DNA of 13,925 nt from Gp7-AA6 sp036395755 (GTDB taxonomy: Bacteria; Acidobacteriota; Thermoanaerobaculia; UBA5066; Gp7-AA6), in NCBI GenBank assembly GCA_036395755.1, contig DASWCZ010000001.1:1-13925 (forward strand), written 5' to 3'. Of this stretch, positions 1-6,541 are shown one piece after another (position 1 is the stretch's first letter; the number at the start of each line of letters is the position of its first letter). The notes beneath the pieces are model-generated. The model did no database searches. It was not told the DNA's origin and saw nothing but the letters and a program-made list of their open reading frames with translations. The position numbers and the translations under genes were made by a program.

Positions 1-1038
1 CTCGACAAGCGCTTCGGCGATCTTCACGTCACGCGCGACGTGTCGCTCTCGGTCGCTCGAAGCGAGATCCTCGCGCTGCTGGGCCCCAGCGGAAGCGGTA
101 AGACGACCGTTCTGCGGCTCGTCGCCGGATTCGACACGCCCGACTCCGGCCGGGTTCTGGTGGACGGCGAGGACGTCACTTCCCTGCCGCCGGAGCGGCG
201 CCGCTTCGGGATCGTCTTCCAGCACTATGCGCTCTTCCCGCACATGACGGTCGGCCAGAACGTCGCGTTCGGACTCGAAGCCCGCGGGCGGAAGGGCCCC
301 CAGGTCCGCGACCGCGTCGCCCGGGCGCTCGCGGCGGTCGACCTCGCCGGGTTCGAGCGGCGCAAGGTCACGGAGATTTCGGGAGGCCAGCAGCAGCGGG
401 TCGCGCTCGCCCGGGCGCTCGCGCCGGAGCCGCGCGTCCTGCTCTTGGACGAGCCGCTCTCGAACCTCGACCCGTCGCTGCGCGAGCGCACGCGACGGGA
501 GCTCGCTCGCATCATCCGCGCGGCGGGCATCACGACCCTCTTCGTCACGCACGAGCAGGAGGAGGCTTTCGAGCTCGGCGACCGCATCGCGCTCCTTCAC
601 GAAGGAAGGCTCGAGCAGCTCGGCACGGCGAGGGAGCTCTACGGCTCCCCCGCGACGCGCTTCGTCGCCGGCTTCATCGGACGCTCGAGCGCCGTCCCCG
701 GCGTCTGGGAGAAAGGGACGGGACGCGTGCGCCTGCCGGCCGGCGCGGCATGGCCCGCAGTCGCCGACTGGGACCTGCTCGACGGCTCGCCGGTCGATGT
801 CGTCGTGCGGCCGGAGGCGGTCACCTTCGCGGGCGCGCGCGACGGCACGGCCGCCGAAGGACGGGTTCTCGAGACCCGGTTCGCCGGACACGAGACGTAT
901 TTCTCGGTCGCGCTCGAAGGAGGAGGGGAAGTCGAAGTCCTGGCCGCGCCGGACGCGGCGCAGGCCGGCTGGAAGGTCTTCGTCGCGCCGCTGCCCGCGG
1001 GACCTCTTCCCCGCGCCTACTCTCGGGGGACCGGGTGA
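1..1038 (+). CDS. ABC transporter ATP-binding protein, PotA/FbpC type (5' partial)
   Basis: Cytoplasmic ATPase that powers an ABC importer. The reading frame is open from base 1 (LDKRFGD...), so the true start lies upstream; the GTG at 40 is internal because strand beta-1 of the fold precedes it. Counting from base 1: Walker A GPSGSGKTT at 28-36, Q-loop Gln74, signature ISGGQQQR at 126-133 (Ile for the usual Leu), Walker B LLLDEP with Asp150/Glu151, and H-loop His184. About 100 residues follow (roughly 240-340) that look like a TOBE domain, as in the PotA/FbpC/CysA subgroup and unlike short ThiQ. The stop at 1036-1038 overlaps the permease start (GTGA), so the two are coupled. The fused partner permease suggests an Fe3+ (Fbp-type) or 2-aminoethylphosphonate-like substrate; spermidine or sulfate is less likely. 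The substrate-binding protein is not in the window. The family is certain, the substrate is not. Confidence 0.93.
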   Translation, partial: LDKRFGDLHVTRDVSLSVARSEILALLGPSGSGKTTVLRLVAGFDTPDSGRVLVDGEDVTSLPPERRRFGIVFQHYALFPHMTVGQNVAFGLEARGRKGPQVRDRVARALAAVDLAGFERRKVTEISGGQQQRVALARALAPEPRVLLLDEPLSNLDPSLRERTRRELARIIRAAGITTLFVTHEQEEAFELGDRIALLHEGRLEQLGTARELYGSPATRFVAGFIGRSSAVPGVWEKGTGRVRLPAGAAWPAVADWDLLDGSPVDVVVRPEAVTFAGARDGTAAEGRVLETRFAGHETYFSVALEGGGEVEVLAAPDAAQAGWKVFVAPLPAGPLPRAYSRGTG

Positions 1039-2705
1039 CCCGCCGCGCCGTTCGCCGGCACCTCGCGGCCGCGCTCCTGGCGCTCCTCCTTCTGTGGCTC
1101 GTCGGTTATCCGCTCGTGGTCACGCTCGTTCAGGCTCTCGAGGCGCCGCGCTGGACGTTCCGACACTTCGCCGAGTTCGCGCGCCGGCCCGAGGAGTGGC
1201 GCGCGCTCTGGGCGAGTATCTGGATCTCGCTCGTCACGGTCGGCCTCGCCGCCGCGATCGGCGTGCCGCTCGCGTTCCTGTTCGAGCGCGCCGAGTTCCC
1301 CGGCCGGCGCGCGCTCGGTTCGCTCGTCGCGCTGCCGGTAGTGCTGCCGCCGCTCGTCGGCGTGATCGCGTTTCTCTTCCTGTACGGCGAGAGCGGGTTC
1401 GTCGCGCGGGGAATCCAGGCTCTATTCCATCTCCAGGAGGCGCCCTGGCGCCTCGCCGGCCCGGCCGCCGTGCTGCTGGTGCACGCGTACACGATGTACG
1501 TCTACTTTTATCTCTTCACGCGGGCCGGCCTCGCGCGGCTCGATGCGGCGCTCCTCGAGGCGGCTGTGGGTCTCGGAGCGCGGCCCGCGGCGGTGCTCAC
1601 CCGCGTCACGCTGCCGCTCCTGCGCCCGGCGCTGACGGGGGCAGCGCTTCTGACGTTCATGACGTCGCTCGCCTCGTTCTCGGCGCCGTACGTCTTTGGC
1701 GGCGGATTCCGCGTGATGACGACACAGATCGTGGCCTCGAAGCTGAATGGCGACCTCCCCGCCGCCATGGTCGAAACGGTCACGCTCGCCGCCGTAGCGC
1801 TCCTCGGGCTCGCGCTGCTGCAGAAGAGCGAGACGGGGCGCGTCGTCGCCGGAGGCGGCCGCGGGGTCGCCCCCGCGAGGCGCCGCCTCGGCCGCTCGCG
1901 GTGGGTCGTCGCGGCGTTCGGCTGGATGCTCGCGGCGATCCTTCTGCTGCCGCACGCGACGCTTCTCCTGGTCTCGCTCGTGCCCCGCAGCACCTGGACG
2001 ATCGAGATCCTCCCGCCCGTCCTGAATCTCTCGAATTACGCCGCCCTTCTCTCGGATCCCGAACGCTTGCGCCCGCTCGTGAACTCGCTCTGGATGGCGG
2101 TTGCCGCGACGGCGGGCGCGCTCGTGCTCGGCTTCGCGGCCGCCCGCGTCGCGGTGCGCGGACGAACGCGTATCGGCGGAGCGCTCGAGACGCTGGTCGC
2201 GATTCCGTGGGCGATGCCAGGGACGGTCTTCGCCGTCGCGCTCTCGGCGACGTTCAGCGTCCACGCGCCATGGATCGGCCGGTTCGTGCTCGTCGGGACC
2301 GCCGTGATCCTCCCGCTCGGTTACCTCGTGCGGAACCTGCCGCTCACGGGGCGCGCAGCGTTCGGCGGCTTCCGGCAGCTCGACCCCGCGCTCGACGAGG
2401 CCGCTTCCTCGCTCGGCGCGGGGTGGTGGAAAAGGCTTTCGCGCGTCGATCTGCCGCTGCTCGCCCCGGCGCTCGCGGCGGGGGCGAGCCTGGCGTTCCT
2501 GACCGCGCTCGGCGACTTCGTGATCTCGATCGTGCTCTATACCTTCGAGACCCGCCCGATCTCGATCGAGATCCTGTCGTCGCTGCGGCTGCAGGAAACC
2601 GGGGTCGCGGCGGCGTACGGCGTCGTGCTGGCAGTCCTGTCCGCTGCCGTCTTCTATCTCTGGGGCCGCCGAGAAGAAGGGTCAGGTCTCCACTTGCCAC
2701 ATTGA
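1035..2705 (+). CDS. ABC transporter permease, fused two-module FbpB-like
   Basis: Inner-membrane channel of the importer whose ATPase is just upstream. The start chosen is the GTG at 1035, in a GTGA overlap with the ATPase stop; it puts a short basic N-terminus (VTRRAVRRH) before the first membrane helix. The frame is open further upstream to 750, but that part only shadows the ATPase gene. The protein is 556 aa with about 12 predicted helices in two homologous halves. Each half has an EAA loop that contacts the ATPase: the first around 173-195 (LLEAAVGLGARPAAVL), the second around 453-475 (LDEAASSLGAGWWKRL). A fused two-module permease of this size is typical of FbpB/SfuB and ThiP; the TOBE-containing ATPase argues against ThiP. 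The last nine or so residues (EGSGLHLPH) and the TGA stop come from a tandem repeat at 2678-2754, so the original C-terminus may have been replaced. Confidence 0.92.
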   Translation: MTRRAVRRHLAAALLALLLLWLVGYPLVVTLVQALEAPRWTFRHFAEFARRPEEWRALWASIWISLVTVGLAAAIGVPLAFLFERAEFPGRRALGSLVALPVVLPPLVGVIAFLFLYGESGFVARGIQALFHLQEAPWRLAGPAAVLLVHAYTMYVYFYLFTRAGLARLDAALLEAAVGLGARPAAVLTRVTLPLLRPALTGAALLTFMTSLASFSAPYVFGGGFRVMTTQIVASKLNGDLPAAMVETVTLAAVALLGLALLQKSETGRVVAGGGRGVAPARRRLGRSRWVVAAFGWMLAAILLLPHATLLLVSLVPRSTWTIEILPPVLNLSNYAALLSDPERLRPLVNSLWMAVAATAGALVLGFAAARVAVRGRTRIGGALETLVAIPWAMPGTVFAVALSATFSVHAPWIGRFVLVGTAVILPLGYLVRNLPLTGRAAFGGFRQLDPALDEAASSLGAGWWKRLSRVDLPLLAPALAAGASLAFLTALGDFVISIVLYTFETRPISIEILSSLRLQETGVAAAYGVVLAVLSAAVFYLWGRREEGSGLHLPH

Positions 2706-2758
2706 GGGTCAGGTCTCCACTTGCCACATTCAGGGCCAGGTCTCCACATACCACGTCG
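2678..2758. repeat. 27-bp tandem repeat, about three units
   Basis: Three contiguous units of period exactly 27 start at 2678, 2705 and 2732. The core GTCAGGTCTCCACTTGCCAC is identical in units 1 and 2. Those units differ only in the last base (G at 2704, C at 2731). Unit 3 has diverged (GCCAGGTCTCCACATACCAC) and fades at about 2754. Unit 1 lies in the permease reading frame, and the permease TGA (2703-2705) spans the unit 1/2 junction. Units 2 and 3 fill most of the 53-bp gap to the convergent dehydrogenase gene. I see no self-complementary hairpin or T-run, so it is not an obvious intrinsic terminator. Short GGTCAGGTCT-type words are, to my recollection, common in dispersed intergenic repeats of high-GC bacteria, some of them linked to REP-type transposases; that link is inference here. 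Confidence 0.85.
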
Positions 2759-4246
2759 TCACGGCCGCCCGATCGTCCGTGTCGCGCGCGGAGGCAGCGG
2801 CACGCGCGCGAACGGTTCGAACGAGTAAGCGCCGGCGAGTGTCGCGCTCTCCCCGCCGGGGTTGGTCACGACGACGTTCACGGTTCCCGCCGCGTGCGGG
2901 GGCGTGACCACTTCCAGAGTCGCGCCGTCGACGAAGGTGACGGCGGCCGCGGAGGCTTCTCCGAACGCGACCGACGCGTCCAGAAGGAAACCCGAGCCCG
3001 CGATCCTGATCGTCGTTCCTCCGCGCGCGCTTCCGGCAAAGGGCGTTACTGCGACGAGGGAGAGCGGGCTCGGGCTCGCGTCCGCGATCCGGGCGAAAAG
3101 CCCGCTTTCGGTCGCGAGGTACATCTCACCCGACGCATCTTCACCGAACGTCGTCAGGCCCGAGGCGCGCGCCGAGAAGACCCGCGCCGTCCAGGTTCCC
3201 GAGGAATGGGTCGCGCCCCGGATCCGGCCGGTGCAGTAGTCGCCGTAGAAGTACGTGCCGATGAGCCGCGGAGATCTGGTACCGCGGTACATGAATCCAC
3301 CGGTCACAGAGCAGTCGCCAGCCGAGTGCGTGTACTCGAGGATCGGCGGCGTCAACCCCGCCGCGTTGCACGGAGGAACGCCGGACGGACAACCCGAGGT
3401 GCCGCCGGCGCCACACGCCGTTCCCTCCATGACCTTCCAGCCGTAGTTCCGGCCGCCGGCAGCTCCCGCAGGCTGGAAGTCGATCTCCTCGCGCGAATCC
3501 TGCCCCACGTCGCCGATGAAGAGGTCGCCGGTCGAGCGATCGAAGGAGAACCTCCACGGGTTTCGAAGACCCTTCGCCCAGATCTCCGCGCGCGGACCGC
3601 CCGGGGCCGCGAACGGGTTGTCGGGAGGGATGCCGTAGAAAGGCGGCGAGCTCGGGTTCGCATCCACGTCGAGGCGCAGGATCTTGCCGAGGAGCGTGTC
3701 GTCGCGCTGACCGTTGCACATCGGGTCGTTCGCAGAGCCGCCGTCGCCCATTCCGACGTAAAGGTCGCCGTCCGGTCCGAACGCGAGCTCGCCGCCGTTG
3801 TGATTGGCGAACGGTTGCGGAATCGTCAGAAGAGTGACGCCGCTCGCCTTGTCCGCCGTTTCCGGATCGCCGGCGGAGACGTGATAGCGCGCGATAACGG
3901 TATCGCCTGCGCCGTTCGTGTAGTCCACGAAGAAAAAGCCGTTCTCGGAATAGCGGGGATGGAACGCCAACCCGAGAAGTCCTCGCTCGCCGCAGCAGGA
4001 AACGAGGGAGCGGATGTCGAGAAAGGGCGTCGAGAGGACTCGGTTGCTCTCGAAGACGACGATCTCTCCCTGCTGGAGGGTCAGGAAGAGCCGCGCGTCG
4101 CCGGCGTGTGCGATCGCGGTCGGCTGCGCCAACCCCGTCGCGAGGGTCTCGAGCGCGATCTCGGGCGGAGCCTGCGCGCGAGCGCGCGCCGCAGTCGCGA
4201 GCGACGCGACGGCGAGAAGAGCCGCGAGCCTCCGGTTCCGGTGCAC
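2759..4246 (-). CDS. Secreted PQQ-type glucose/sorbosone dehydrogenase-like protein with IPT/TIG domain
   Basis: Probable periplasmic or secreted six-bladed beta-propeller of the soluble glucose/aldose-sugar dehydrogenase family (GSDH), which oxidises sugars using PQQ. The 495-aa protein starts at a GTG (4246-4244) behind an AGGAGG ribosome site (4252-4257). A signal peptide covers about residues 1-25, with likely cleavage after ARA before QAPP. Family motifs: CCGERGLLGLAFHP (84-97), NHNGGELAFGPDGDLYVG (148-165) with His149 as the likely catalytic base, GLRNPWRFSFD (227-237), NYGW (267-270), and a TGG-x-MYRG motif near 316. At least seven Cys lie between 84 and 338, consistent with disulfides outside the cytoplasm. 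A TIG/IPT immunoglobulin-like domain (about 396-477, with the GG-T-I-IAGSGF pattern) is added at the C-terminus and probably mediates surface or carbohydrate contact. The gene is convergent with the ABC permease and divergent from the lipoprotein. The fold is well supported; the substrate and actual PQQ use are inferred. Confidence 0.9.
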   Translation of the reverse strand: MHRNRRLAALLAVASLATAARARAQAPPEIALETLATGLAQPTAIAHAGDARLFLTLQQGEIVVFESNRVLSTPFLDIRSLVSCCGERGLLGLAFHPRYSENGFFFVDYTNGAGDTVIARYHVSAGDPETADKASGVTLLTIPQPFANHNGGELAFGPDGDLYVGMGDGGSANDPMCNGQRDDTLLGKILRLDVDANPSSPPFYGIPPDNPFAAPGGPRAEIWAKGLRNPWRFSFDRSTGDLFIGDVGQDSREEIDFQPAGAAGGRNYGWKVMEGTACGAGGTSGCPSGVPPCNAAGLTPPILEYTHSAGDCSVTGGFMYRGTRSPRLIGTYFYGDYCTGRIRGATHSSGTWTARVFSARASGLTTFGEDASGEMYLATESGLFARIADASPSPLSLVAVTPFAGSARGGTTIRIAGSGFLLDASVAFGEASAAAVTFVDGATLEVVTPPHAAGTVNVVVTNPGGESATLAGAYSFEPFARVPLPPRATRTIGRP

Positions 4247-4312
4247 GTCCGCCTCCTCGAAAGGGAGAACGGCGGCCTACGCGCGTACAATTTCCGATCG
4301 AGGAACGGACGA
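4247..4312. promoter_or_regulatory. Divergent intergenic region with possible promoter
   Basis: This 66-bp gap separates the divergent dehydrogenase and lipoprotein genes, so it should hold the promoters of both. It carries the dehydrogenase ribosome site (AGGAGG on the - strand, 4252-4257) and the lipoprotein ribosome site (GAGGA, 4300-4304). A -10-like TACAAT at 4286-4291 faces the lipoprotein gene and matches the sigma70 consensus at 5 of 6 positions. I see no convincing -35 element at 16-18 bp spacing, so the promoter call is tentative. Confidence 0.35.
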
Positions 4313-4816
4313 ATGCGCCGGGTTTTGCTCTCGAGCCTGTTGATGCTGGCGGCGGCCTGCAGCAGCCAGCCTCCCACTTCCCCGGAGACCCCGAGAGACA
4401 GCGCCCGCGCCACCGGCGAAACGCACGACGCGCAACCCGTTCGCCCGGGGACCCGGGTCGTCGCGCCGCGGTCGCCGACGCAAGCGGTTTCGCTCGGAGG
4501 TTGGGGCGGGAATCACGTCGGCCTGCTGCTGACCGCGACCGGCGGAACCCTGGAATACGACTGCGCGCACGGCACGATCGACCAGCCGTTTGTCACCGAT
4601 TCCGCCGGCCGATTCCAGCTGGCGGGGACTCACACGCGGGAGCACGGCGGACCGATCCGCAGGGATGAGAAGCCCGACATGCATCCTGCCCGCTACACCG
4701 GAGCAGTCGACGGGGACACAATGACGCTCACCGTGACACTGACCGATTCGAACGAGGTTCTGGGCACCTTCACGTTGACACGCGGTCGGATGGCCCGCGT
4801 CGTCAAGTGCCTCTAG
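4313..4816 (+). CDS. Small lipoprotein of unknown function
   Basis: A 167-aa predicted lipoprotein. ATG 4313 is preceded by GAGGA (4300-4304) at 8-nt spacing. The N-terminus is a classic lipoprotein signal: Arg2-Arg3, a hydrophobic core VLLSSLLMLAAA, then Cys16 as the lipidated residue. A Pro/Ser/Thr-rich linker to about residue 60 is followed by a compact C-terminal domain (about 64-167) with GGWGGNHVGL, YDCAHGTIDQPF, GTHTREHGGP and a strand-rich end (TLTVTLTDSNEVLGTFTLTRG). This resembles a recurring family of bacterial uncharacterised proteins with a W-GG-H and DCAHGTI pattern; no function is known to me. The Cys in the DCAHG motif and the Cys at the penultimate residue could form a disulfide. 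The frame is open far upstream only because it shadows other genes. Its 3' end overlaps that of the cyclase gene by 14 bases (4803-4816), tail to tail. Confidence 0.85.
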   Translation: MRRVLLSSLLMLAAACSSQPPTSPETPRDSARATGETHDAQPVRPGTRVVAPRSPTQAVSLGGWGGNHVGLLLTATGGTLEYDCAHGTIDQPFVTDSAGRFQLAGTHTREHGGPIRRDEKPDMHPARYTGAVDGDTMTLTVTLTDSNEVLGTFTLTRGRMARVVKCL

Positions 4817-5474
4817 GCAGGATCGCGTAGGCGCGGACCGGAAAGCTCCCGAGCCCGCGGAAGGGCGCCGGTACGCAGTGAAAACGGAAACCGCCCGCCG
4901 GAAGCCGGTCGAGGTTCGTCAGGTGCTCGACGATGGGGATCTCCGCCTGGAGAAGAAGAGTGTGGGCAGGCCGCGCGCCGTCGCGAGCGTCGTCGATATT
5001 CAACGAGTCGATTCCGACGAGCGCCGCACGGCCCGTGACGAGGCGTTCCGCGGACGCGCTCATCAAATACGGATGCCCCTCGAAGTACGCGGGCGTGCGC
5101 CAGTGCCGGCTCCAGCCCGTCCGGACGAGGACGGCCCGGCCGGTGAGATCGAGTCCGTCGAAGGCCTCCGCTTCGACGGCGCGGCCCGCGGCACTCGCGT
5201 CGACCACGATTCCCGGGAGACCGGCGAGCTTCTCGAGCGGGAGCTCGCTCACGTCAATGCCCTGTTCGAAGCGGTGGAACGGCGCGTCGATATAGGTCCC
5301 GGTGTTGGCGACCATCTCGACGCGGCCGATCGAGAACGTGGTTCCCTCCGAGTACCTCGAGGCCGATGCCTCGCGCGACAGAAACTCGGAGACGAGGGGC
5401 GCGGGAAGCCCCGGGTACGTGATCATCCCGGCCTCGATCTCGTGGGAGAGGTCGACGAGCCGCCAGGAGGTCAT
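4803..5474 (-). CDS. Cyclase / kynurenine-formamidase-like family protein, divergent metal site
   Basis: A 223-aa cytoplasmic protein of the cyclase family (PF04199 type; relatives include bacterial arylformamidase KynB). Start ATG 5474 is chosen because it forms an ATGA overlap with the upstream stop and puts VDLSHEIEAGMITYPG, the family's usual N-terminus, at residues 7-22. The frame could extend 50 residues further, but that stretch is Arg-rich shadow sequence. The signature HxGTHxDxPxH reads N57-T-G-T-Y61-I-D63-A-P-F-H67: the first two metal-binding His are Asn and Tyr, while Asp63 and His67 remain. Later motifs (GIDSLNIDD, and H-TLLL-AEIPIVE-L-NL) are normal, and the length is typical. 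It is the last gene of the Lrp-led run. Metal-dependent hydrolysis of an amide or lactone is the family activity. With the altered motif this may be a subfamily with different metal use or substrate; I would not call it kynB. Confidence 0.88.
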   Translation of the reverse strand: MTSWRLVDLSHEIEAGMITYPGLPAPLVSEFLSREASASRYSEGTTFSIGRVEMVANTGTYIDAPFHRFEQGIDVSELPLEKLAGLPGIVVDASAAGRAVEAEAFDGLDLTGRAVLVRTGWSRHWRTPAYFEGHPYLMSASAERLVTGRAALVGIDSLNIDDARDGARPAHTLLLQAEIPIVEHLTNLDRLPAGGFRFHCVPAPFRGLGSFPVRAYAILPRGT

Positions 5475-5797
5475 CGGATTCGGTCGAACGACGGGAACTG
5501 TGACCGCAGGAAGTCTTTCGCCCCGGCCGGCCCGCGCAGGTCGACGCGGAGCGATCCGGCGCCGTTTTCGAACGCGATGCCGATGGCGAGAAACGGGCAG
5601 CACGCGCGCTCGAGCTCTACCCATTCCGCGACCCGGAGGAACAGGTAGGGCTGCGACGGAAATCGAACTGCGTAGCCGTCGCCGAGCTCCTCGACGCCTG
5701 TGGCCGCCGGCGCGAGCTCCGCGACGAGAGCGTCGCGTCTTTCCCTCTGCCGGGCGTCGAGCGCGTCAATCCGGCAGGCGAGTTGCGTTTCAGCCAC
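5471..5797 (-). CDS. Small Cys-Cys-Pro-Phe motif protein, unknown function
   Basis: A 108-aa soluble protein. GTG 5797 is chosen because it gives an 8-base overlap with the preceding DinB gene, has GAAGG upstream, and starts close to the conserved region. GTG 5821, with AGAGG upstream, would add eight residues and is the main alternative. Visible parts: a charged helical N-terminus (LDARQRERRDALVAEL), a strand with DGYAVRFP (40-47), a helix leading into LERACCPF (62-69) with vicinal Cys66-Cys67, and an ending RGPAGAKDFLRSQF. I recognise this as an uncharacterised family with a conserved ER-CCPF block, seen in other bacteria near metal-resistance or regulatory genes as far as I recall. The paired Cys suggest metal binding or redox chemistry, which is inference. 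The gene ends in an ATGA overlap with the cyclase. Confidence 0.8.
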   Translation of the reverse strand: MAETQLACRIDALDARQRERRDALVAELAPAATGVEELGDGYAVRFPSQPYLFLRVAEWVELERACCPFLAIGIAFENGAGSLRVDLRGPAGAKDFLRSQFPSFDRIR

Positions 5798-6302
5798 CGC
5801 GGACCTTCGTCCCCCGGTCACGGAAAAGCCTCTTCACGAGCTGGATCTGACCGGCGTGGTACACGTCGTGGGCGGCGCCCCCGTAAGCGAGGGTTTCGAC
5901 GCGGTGGCGGCTCCCGGAGGAGCGTTCCGAAAGCTGCCGTTCCCGGATCCCCTCGATCGCCTTGCGCAGCCGCCGATGTTGCTCGTCCAATAGCGCGAGA
6001 TCCGCGCGCCACGCTTTTTCGGTCGGCGAGTCGAGGCGCGCGAACCAGTTGCTCCCTTTGTAAGGGAACGACCCGCGTTTCTCTCCCGCCAGGCGGCGCC
6101 AGTTGGCGTATTTCCAGTACGCGACGTGCAAGGCGAGCTCCCAGATGTTGTGACGGTCGGCGCCCGGACGCCACGCCGCCTCCTGTGCTCCGACGCCGCG
6201 CAGCGACCCCCGCAGATTCGGTCCGTGCCAGGCCTTCCTCTCGTACGCCTCGTCGACGATCCGGAGAAGGAGCGCGAGCTTGGAAGAAGTCTTCGGCTTC
6301 AT
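5790..6302 (-). CDS. DinB-family (DinB/YfiT-like) metalloprotein
   Basis: A 170-aa four-helix-bundle protein of the DinB superfamily, which includes bacillithiol- and mycothiol-dependent transferases and stress-induced proteins. Metal-binding triad: His59 (in the helix HNIWELALHVAYW), His145 and His149 (HDVYH, 145-149), spaced as expected for the family. The W-P-x-x-x-HN-WE-x-x-H pattern is typical. ATG 6302 overlaps the stop of the upstream ORF (ATGA, 6299-6302), and the length is normal. The family often carries out thiol-dependent detoxification or S-transfer. The substrate here cannot be read from sequence, though a detoxification role would suit its position between an exporter and a hydrolase-like gene. 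Confidence 0.88.
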   Translation of the reverse strand: MKPKTSSKLALLLRIVDEAYERKAWHGPNLRGSLRGVGAQEAAWRPGADRHNIWELALHVAYWKYANWRRLAGEKRGSFPYKGSNWFARLDSPTEKAWRADLALLDEQHRRLRKAIEGIRERQLSERSSGSRHRVETLAYGGAAHDVYHAGQIQLVKRLFRDRGTKVRGG

Positions 6303-6541
6303 CGCAGCAGCGCGAGCAGCGCATCCTTGCCGTCCATCTCGCCGGCGTGAATGGCATTCTGGACCAGCACCACAGGGCGGCCGGCGCGATGGACCGCCGT
6401 CGCCGCGACGGCCGACGGGACGAAGAGGAGCAGGAGAAGGAGCACGAACAAGACGGCCCAGATCGCCCAGAGCGAGCCGATGAGCAGGCGCTTCACGGTT
6501 TTTCCACGCGTGTCCATACGCAATCCGTTGAACGCGATCAT
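6299..6541 (-). CDS. 80-aa membrane ORF carrying an M14 carboxypeptidase fragment (probable gene remnant)
   Basis: This ORF sits exactly between EamA and DinB. Its ATG (6541) overlaps the EamA stop (ATGA, 6538-6541), it has a good ribosome site GGAGG about 4 nt upstream, and its TGA overlaps the DinB start. Residues 14-18 are basic, and 19-41 form a strong hydrophobic segment (signal or anchor). Residues 55-80 read RPVVLVQNA then IHAGEMDGKDALLALLR, very close to the zinc-site block of M14 metallocarboxypeptidases (HxGE at 65-68, then DGKDA--LLRD). A full M14 protein has several hundred more residues: the second zinc His, the catalytic Glu and the substrate region are all missing, as is most of the usual 60-80 residue stretch between signal and HAGE. 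It cannot be an active peptidase. It is either a relic of an M14 gene once in this operon, still translated, or a very small reused membrane peptide. No matching continuation appears in the other two - strand frames at its 3' end. Confidence 0.6.
   Translation of the reverse strand: MIAFNGLRMDTRGKTVKRLLIGSLWAIWAVLFVLLLLLLFVPSAVAATAVHRAGRPVVLVQNAIHAGEMDGKDALLALLR

Noticed and set aside
1422..2264. 280-codon - strand frame opposite the permease
   Set aside because: Arg/Glu-rich low-complexity composition with no motif; shadow of the permease codons.
2678..2758. CRISPR-like repeat
   Set aside because: The units are directly contiguous without spacers, there are only three, and no cas genes are near.
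797..4312. Very long + strand open frame running through the permease and the dehydrogenase region
   Set aside because: It is Arg/Ala/Pro-rich with no domain, and out of frame with or antisense to well-supported genes. It is a product of high GC third positions. Only its last 168 codons (4313-4816), with their own ribosome site and lipoprotein signal, are real.
4808..4819. Possible bidirectional terminator TGCCTCTAGGCA at the convergent lipoprotein/cyclase ends
   Set aside because: The stem is only 4-5 bp with a 2-4 base loop and no T-run on either strand, too weak to call a terminator.
5475..5624. 50-residue N-terminal extension of the cyclase
   Set aside because: Arg-rich sequence unlike the family; the ATGA overlap at 5471-5474 gives a better start.
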